From Streptosporangium oxazolinicum (GTDB taxonomy: Bacteria > Actinomycetota > Actinomycetes > Streptosporangiales > Streptosporangiaceae): DNA of 64,000 nucleotides. Shown here one piece after another: positions 59,724 through 64,000 of the stretch. The stretch covers positions 124,001 through 188,000 of the forward strand of contig NZ_BAABAQ010000011.1 in NCBI RefSeq assembly GCF_039537505.1, in the 5' to 3' direction. Numbering within the stretch: the stretch's first letter is position 1; each line of letters opens with the position of its first letter. Under the pieces are notes generated by a model that had not been told where the DNA came from, made no database searches, and saw only the letters and a list, made by a program, of their open reading frames with translations. Both the position numbers and the translations under genes were made by a program.

Positions 59724-59727
<4 letters not shown>
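58672..59727 (+). CDS. ABC transporter permease, DppB/OppB type
   Basis: 351 aa. The first helix follows F-I-V-R-R-V-I-A-A; five more helices. The EAA-type loop is E-D-Y-I-R-T-A-R-A-K-G-L-K-E-R-T-V-V-T-K-H-A-L-R, and P-G-I-G-K-L follows, as in DppB. The ATPase gene overlaps its stop by 4 nt. GTG 58672 (AGGTGAAGG upstream); GTG 58714 is an alternative. Confidence 0.9.
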
Positions 59728-60767
<1,040 letters not shown>

Positions 60768-60822
60768 GCGAGCGAGCCGGTCAGCACAGCATGTCCCGGG
60801 TGCCCCGGGTGAGGGAGGACGC

Positions 60823-61890
60823 GTGACCTCGGTCGACGTCGTTGACGACAAGGGCGGCGCGGCCGGGGGGTCCTCCTCCGACGCGCTGCTGTCCGTGCGC
60901 GACCTGCAGAAGCACTTCCCGGTGACCAAGGGCCTGCTGCGCAGGCAGGTCGGCGCGGTCAAGGCGGTCGACGGGATCAGCTTCGACGTCCGCAAGGGCG
61001 AGACGCTCGGCCTGGTCGGCGAGTCGGGCTGCGGCAAGAGCACCACGGGACGGCTCATCACCCGCCTGCTCGAACCCACCGGCGGCAAGGTCGTCTTCGA
61101 GGGCCACGACATCACCCACATGTCCCAGGCCAAGATCCGCCCCCTCCGCCGCGACGTGCAGATGATCTTCCAGGACCCCTACTCGTCGCTCAACCCCCGG
61201 CACACCGTCGGCGCCATCGTCGGCGCCCCGTACCGCATCCAGGGGATCCAGACCGAGCAGGGCACCAAGAAGGCGGTCCAGGAGATCCTGGAGCTGGTCG
61301 GGCTCAACCCCGAGCACTACAACCGCTACCCGCACGAGTTCTCCGGCGGTCAGCGCCAGCGCATCGGCATCGCCCGCACGCTCGCCCTCAAGCCCAAGCT
61401 CATCATCGCCGACGAGCCGGTCTCCGCGCTGGACGTGTCGATCCAGGCCCAGGTGGTCAACCTCCTGGAGGACCTGCAGAACGAGCTCGACCTGACCTAC
61501 GTCATCGTCGCGCACGACCTGTCGGTCATCCGGCACATCAGCGACCGGGTCGCGGTCATGTATCTCGGCAAGATCGTCGAGCTCGCCGACCGCAAGGACC
61601 TGTACGAGTCGCCCATGCACCCGTACACCACCGCGCTGATGTCGGCGGTGCCCGTCCCCGACCCGGCCCGGCGCCGGGACCGCGAGCGCATCCGCCTCCA
61701 GGGCGACGTGCCCAGCCCGCTCAACCCGCCGCCCGCCTGCCGGTTCCACACCCGGTGCTGGAAGGCCCAGGAGATCTGCAAGACAGTGGAGCCGCCGCTG
61801 GAGGCGCTCGCCCCCGGCCACCAGGTCGCCTGCCACTTCCCGGAGAACGCCCCCGCCGGGCAGCCGTCCCCGCAGGCCGTCTCCGGCTGA
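60823..61890 (+). CDS. Peptide ABC transporter ATP-binding protein, DppF type
   Basis: 355 aa. Walker A G-E-S-G-C-G-K-S-T, Q-loop M-I-F-Q-D-P-Y-S-S-L-N-P, signature F-S-G-G-Q-R-Q-R-I, Walker B L-I-I-A-D-E-P-V-S-A-L-D, H-loop V-A-H-D-L-S. C-terminal C-R-F-H-T-R-C-W-K-A as in the oligopeptide group. GTG 60823 with GGAGG upstream. Last gene of the operon, ended by the inverted repeat at 61900. Confidence 0.94.
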   Translation: MTSVDVVDDKGGAAGGSSSDALLSVRDLQKHFPVTKGLLRRQVGAVKAVDGISFDVRKGETLGLVGESGCGKSTTGRLITRLLEPTGGKVVFEGHDITHMSQAKIRPLRRDVQMIFQDPYSSLNPRHTVGAIVGAPYRIQGIQTEQGTKKAVQEILELVGLNPEHYNRYPHEFSGGQRQRIGIARTLALKPKLIIADEPVSALDVSIQAQVVNLLEDLQNELDLTYVIVAHDLSVIRHISDRVAVMYLGKIVELADRKDLYESPMHPYTTALMSAVPVPDPARRRDRERIRLQGDVPSPLNPPPACRFHTRCWKAQEICKTVEPPLEALAPGHQVACHFPENAPAGQPSPQAVSG

Positions 61891-61899
61891 CCGCTCCCG

Positions 61900-61927
61900 C
61901 CCGCCCGTACGGTCTCGTACGGGCGGG
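61900..61927. terminator. Bidirectional terminator between ABC operon and response regulator
   Basis: CCCGCCCGTACG (61900-61911) pairs perfectly with 61916-61927 around GTCT, in the 42-bp gap of two convergent genes. Confidence 0.8.
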
Positions 61928-61932
61928 GAAGG

Positions 61933-62619
61933 TCAGGGAAGCGCGCCCGGCGTGATCAGGCCGGTCTCGTACGCGAGGACGACGGCCTGGACGCGGTCGC
62001 GCAGGCCCAGCTTGGTGAGCACGTTGCCGACGTGGGTCTTGACCGTCGTCTCGCTCACCACCAGCTCGGCGGCGATCTCCGCGTTGGACATGCCCTTGGC
62101 GATCAGCCGGAGCACCTCCAGCTCGCGCTCGGTCAGCCGGTCCAGGCGCGCGGGGGTCGACTGCTGGTGCACCGAGGGCAGGTGCGCGCCGAACTTGTCC
62201 AGCAGCCGCCGGGTGACGCTCGGCGCGACGATGGCGTCGCCCGCGGCCACCACCCGGATGGCCTGCACCAGCTCCTCGGGCGGGACGTCCTTCAGCAGGA
62301 ACCCGCTGGCCCCGGCGCGCAGCGCCTCCACGATGTACTCGTCGAGGTCGAAGGTCGTCAGCACCAGCACCCTCGGCACGTGCGCGCCCACGGTGGCCTC
62401 CCGCACGATTCTGCGGGTCGCCTCGATGCCGTCCACCCCCGGCATCCGGATGTCCATCAGCACCACGTCGGGCAGCAGCGCCCGCGACTGGTCCTGCGCC
62501 GTCTTGCCGTCTCCCGCCTCACCGACCACGGTGAGATCGGACTCGGCCTCCAGGATCAGGCGGAAGCCGGTGCGCAGCAGTGGCTGGTCGTCCACCAGCA
62601 GCACTCTGATCGTCATCAT
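61933..62619 (-). CDS. NarL/LuxR-type response regulator
   Basis: 228 aa. Receiver: V-L-L-V-D-D-Q-P acidic pair, D-V-V-L-M-D-I-R-M-P with the phosphorylated Asp (about 54), T-T-F and the Lys in L-L-K-D-V. The LuxR helix-turn-helix is L-T-E-R-E-L-E-V-L-R-L-I-A-K-G-M-S-N-A-E-I-A ... V-S-E-T-T-V-K-T-H-V. ATG 62619 overlaps the kinase stop. Confidence 0.94.
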   Translation of the reverse strand: MMTIRVLLVDDQPLLRTGFRLILEAESDLTVVGEAGDGKTAQDQSRALLPDVVLMDIRMPGVDGIEATRRIVREATVGAHVPRVLVLTTFDLDEYIVEALRAGASGFLLKDVPPEELVQAIRVVAAGDAIVAPSVTRRLLDKFGAHLPSVHQQSTPARLDRLTERELEVLRLIAKGMSNAEIAAELVVSETTVKTHVGNVLTKLGLRDRVQAVVLAYETGLITPGALP

Positions 62620-63896
62620 GTGTCCTTGAGGGGGAACCGGGCATTGACCTCGAATCCGCCCCCGGGACGCGGGCCGATCCTCAGAAGTCCACCATAGAGG
62701 GCGACACGCTCGCGAATCCCCGCCAATCCGTGCCCGGTCACCTCCTCGTCCGCGTCGCGCGCCTTCGGGCCGAGGCCGTCGTCCTCGACCTGGACGGCGA
62801 GCCCGCCCGGTTCGTGCCGCACCGTCACCCAGGCCCGCGCCTGCGGCCCCGCGTGCCGCAGGCTGTTGGTCAGCGCCTCCTGGACCAGCCGGTACGCGGC
62901 CAGGTCGACACCGGCGGGCAGCGTCCCCGCCGTCCCCGCCGTCCCCGCCGTCCCCGCCGTCCCCGCCGTCCCCGCCGCTCCCGCCTCCGCCGGTCCGGAG
63001 ATCGCCGCCGTTCCGCGCCCGTCCTCGATCGACAGCTGCGTCCGCAGCCCCGCCTCGCGCATCTGGTCGACCAGGGCCGGGATCTCACGCACCCCCGGCT
63101 GCGGGTTGCGTTCGGCGGGTGTCCCGTCGGTCCTGAGCACGCCCACCATGCCGCGCATCTCCGACATCGCGGTCCGGCCGAGTTCCTCGATCGCCGACAG
63201 GGCCTCCCTCGCCCCGTCGGGGTTGCTGGCCAGCACCCGGCGCGCCGCGGCGGCCTGGACGGTCATCACGCTCACGTGGTGGGCGACCACGTCGTGCAGC
63301 TCGCGGGCGATGCGGGAGCGCTCCTCGGCCCTGGCCGCCCGGGTGTCGGCCTCCCGGGCGCGTTCCACGCGCCGCGCCCGGTCGCGCAGCTCCGCCTGGT
63401 AGGCCCGGCGCAGCCGCACGCTCCGGCCGGCGATCCACAGGGAGGCGGTGAACACGGTCATCAGCAGGTGGCCGCTCCACCCGCCGAGCCCGCCGCCCGC
63501 CGCCGACGACAGGACGTGCCCGGTGAGGGCGAGCGCCGGGGCGCACAGGCTGAGCGCCAGACCGCGCCGGGCGGCGATCGTGTAGACCAGCACCAGGGTG
63601 ACGAGCCAGAGCAGGGAGGGGTTGCGCCCCGTCGCGGCCAGCGTGACCTCGGCCAGACAGGCCAGGAAGAGCACCAGGAACGGCCGGTGGCGGCGCAGCG
63701 CCACCGACAGGCAGCCCGCCACGATCAGGCCGAGTCCCATCGCGTCGGGCGTCCTCAGGCGGGCGGGGTCGCCGAAGACGTGGGCCACGTGGGCGAAGGG
63801 GACCGAGGCGGCGGCCAGCGCTCCACCGAAGATCACGTCGGGAATCAGCGGGTGCCCGAGGAACCACGTCCGCAGGCTGCCGATGGTGTTGCGCAC
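62616..63896 (-). CDS. NarL-family sensor histidine kinase
   Basis: 426 aa. Five or six N-terminal hydrophobic helices with almost no external loop, then a coiled linker, the HisKA_3 motif R-I-A-R-E-L-H-D-V-V-A-H-H (phospho-His), and an ATPase domain with L-V-Q-E-A-L-T-N-S-L-R-H (N box) and D-D-G-L-G, G-H-G-L-A-G-I-R-E-R. An Ala-Gly-Thr repeat (six AGT units) encoded by a 9-bp tandem repeat sits just before the N box. GTG 63896 has TAAATT 6 nt upstream, so a leaderless transcript. Partner of the overlapping response regulator; stimulus unknown. Confidence 0.92.
   Translation of the reverse strand: MRNTIGSLRTWFLGHPLIPDVIFGGALAAASVPFAHVAHVFGDPARLRTPDAMGLGLIVAGCLSVALRRHRPFLVLFLACLAEVTLAATGRNPSLLWLVTLVLVYTIAARRGLALSLCAPALALTGHVLSSAAGGGLGGWSGHLLMTVFTASLWIAGRSVRLRRAYQAELRDRARRVERAREADTRAARAEERSRIARELHDVVAHHVSVMTVQAAAARRVLASNPDGAREALSAIEELGRTAMSEMRGMVGVLRTDGTPAERNPQPGVREIPALVDQMREAGLRTQLSIEDGRGTAAISGPAEAGAAGTAGTAGTAGTAGTAGTLPAGVDLAAYRLVQEALTNSLRHAGPQARAWVTVRHEPGGLAVQVEDDGLGPKARDADEEVTGHGLAGIRERVALYGGLLRIGPRPGGGFEVNARFPLKDT
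62923..62976. repeat. 9-bp tandem repeat within the histidine kinase gene
   Basis: Six exact copies of GTCCCCGCC (plus strand), encoding (Ala-Gly-Thr)n on the minus strand, followed by a diverged seventh copy. Confidence 0.9.
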
Positions 63897-63902
63897 ACAA
63901 TC

Positions 63903-63908
63903 AATTTA
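63903..63908 (-). promoter_or_regulatory. -10 element TAAATT for leaderless histidine kinase operon
   Basis: On the minus strand TAAATT is followed by 6 nt and GTG 63896. Confidence 0.6.
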
Positions 63909-64000
63909 GGCGCCCTGCCACCGGCGCCACCCTGCCAGAGGTGGATATCCCCCTCATCCCCACGAAGGATCCGCCCCGCGAAACACCGCGAGGCCATACC

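Overview
The window is very GC-rich chromosomal DNA from an actinomycete. Mycothiol ligase (mshC), a PAC2-family protein, an NnaR-type HemD/winged-helix regulator, many GTG/TTG starts and at least nine genes with a -10 hexamer 6-7 nt before the start codon (leaderless transcription) all fit a Streptomyces/Streptosporangium-like organism. The genus is inferred, not demonstrated. No rRNA, tRNA, CRISPR array or insertion sequence was seen.

Left part (1-16.5 kb). A three-gene minus-strand operon (type III polyketide synthase, ICMT-type methyltransferase, FAD oxidoreductase; the alkylresorcinol srsA-B-C type) lies divergent to a UbiA-type prenyltransferase. After a 1 kb non-coding stretch comes the most striking locus (5.5-15.3 kb, all plus strand): DegT/DnrJ aminotransferase, MFS exporter, sulfotransferase, short-chain dehydrogenase, SAM methyltransferase, an HK97-fold shell protein resembling natural-product (Family 3) encapsulins, a D-amino-acid-oxidase-like flavoprotein, an Asp/Glu-racemase-family enzyme and a papain-like Cys-His-Asp protein. 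I read it as an encapsulin-associated biosynthetic cluster for a small sulfated or methylated amino-acid-derived product. It carries a 20-copy 9-bp minisatellite between two of its genes.

Conflict island (18.1-23.3 kb, minus strand). In transcription order: a two-helix membrane protein of the Pycsar-effector type, a Crp-like cyclic-nucleotide regulator, a class III nucleotidyl-cyclase-like protein, a P-loop NTPase with helical repeats, and an unknown protein. The last three are joined by 4-nt stop/start overlaps. The cyclase C-terminus and the NTPase N-terminus share a short Gly/Asn motif of the kind used for amyloid-type signalling, suggesting a cyclic-nucleotide-linked defence or signalling system.

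Core metabolism (23.5-55.5 kb): RtcB ligase; moaA-mobA-DUF6457; DUF3099; dodecin; a lipoprotein Ntn-hydrolase; tldE/tldD; fabG-fabI; aldo/keto reductase; histidine phosphatase-DUF3090-SCO1664-like operon; NRDE protein; mshC; a cold-shock protein; peptide deformylase; a nitrate/nitrite assimilation block (narK-type transporter, nirB, nirD, nnaR, sirohydrochlorin chelatase) with candidate GlnR half-sites and a hairpin masking the transporter's ribosome-binding site; PAC2 protein; metH; HAD phosphatase; and a small membrane protein.

Right end (55.7-64 kb): a peptide/nickel-type ABC transporter (permease, binding protein, permease, two ATPases), then a convergent NarL-type two-component pair. Minisatellite-like repeats recur across the window, and perfect inverted repeats mark the ends of many transcription units.
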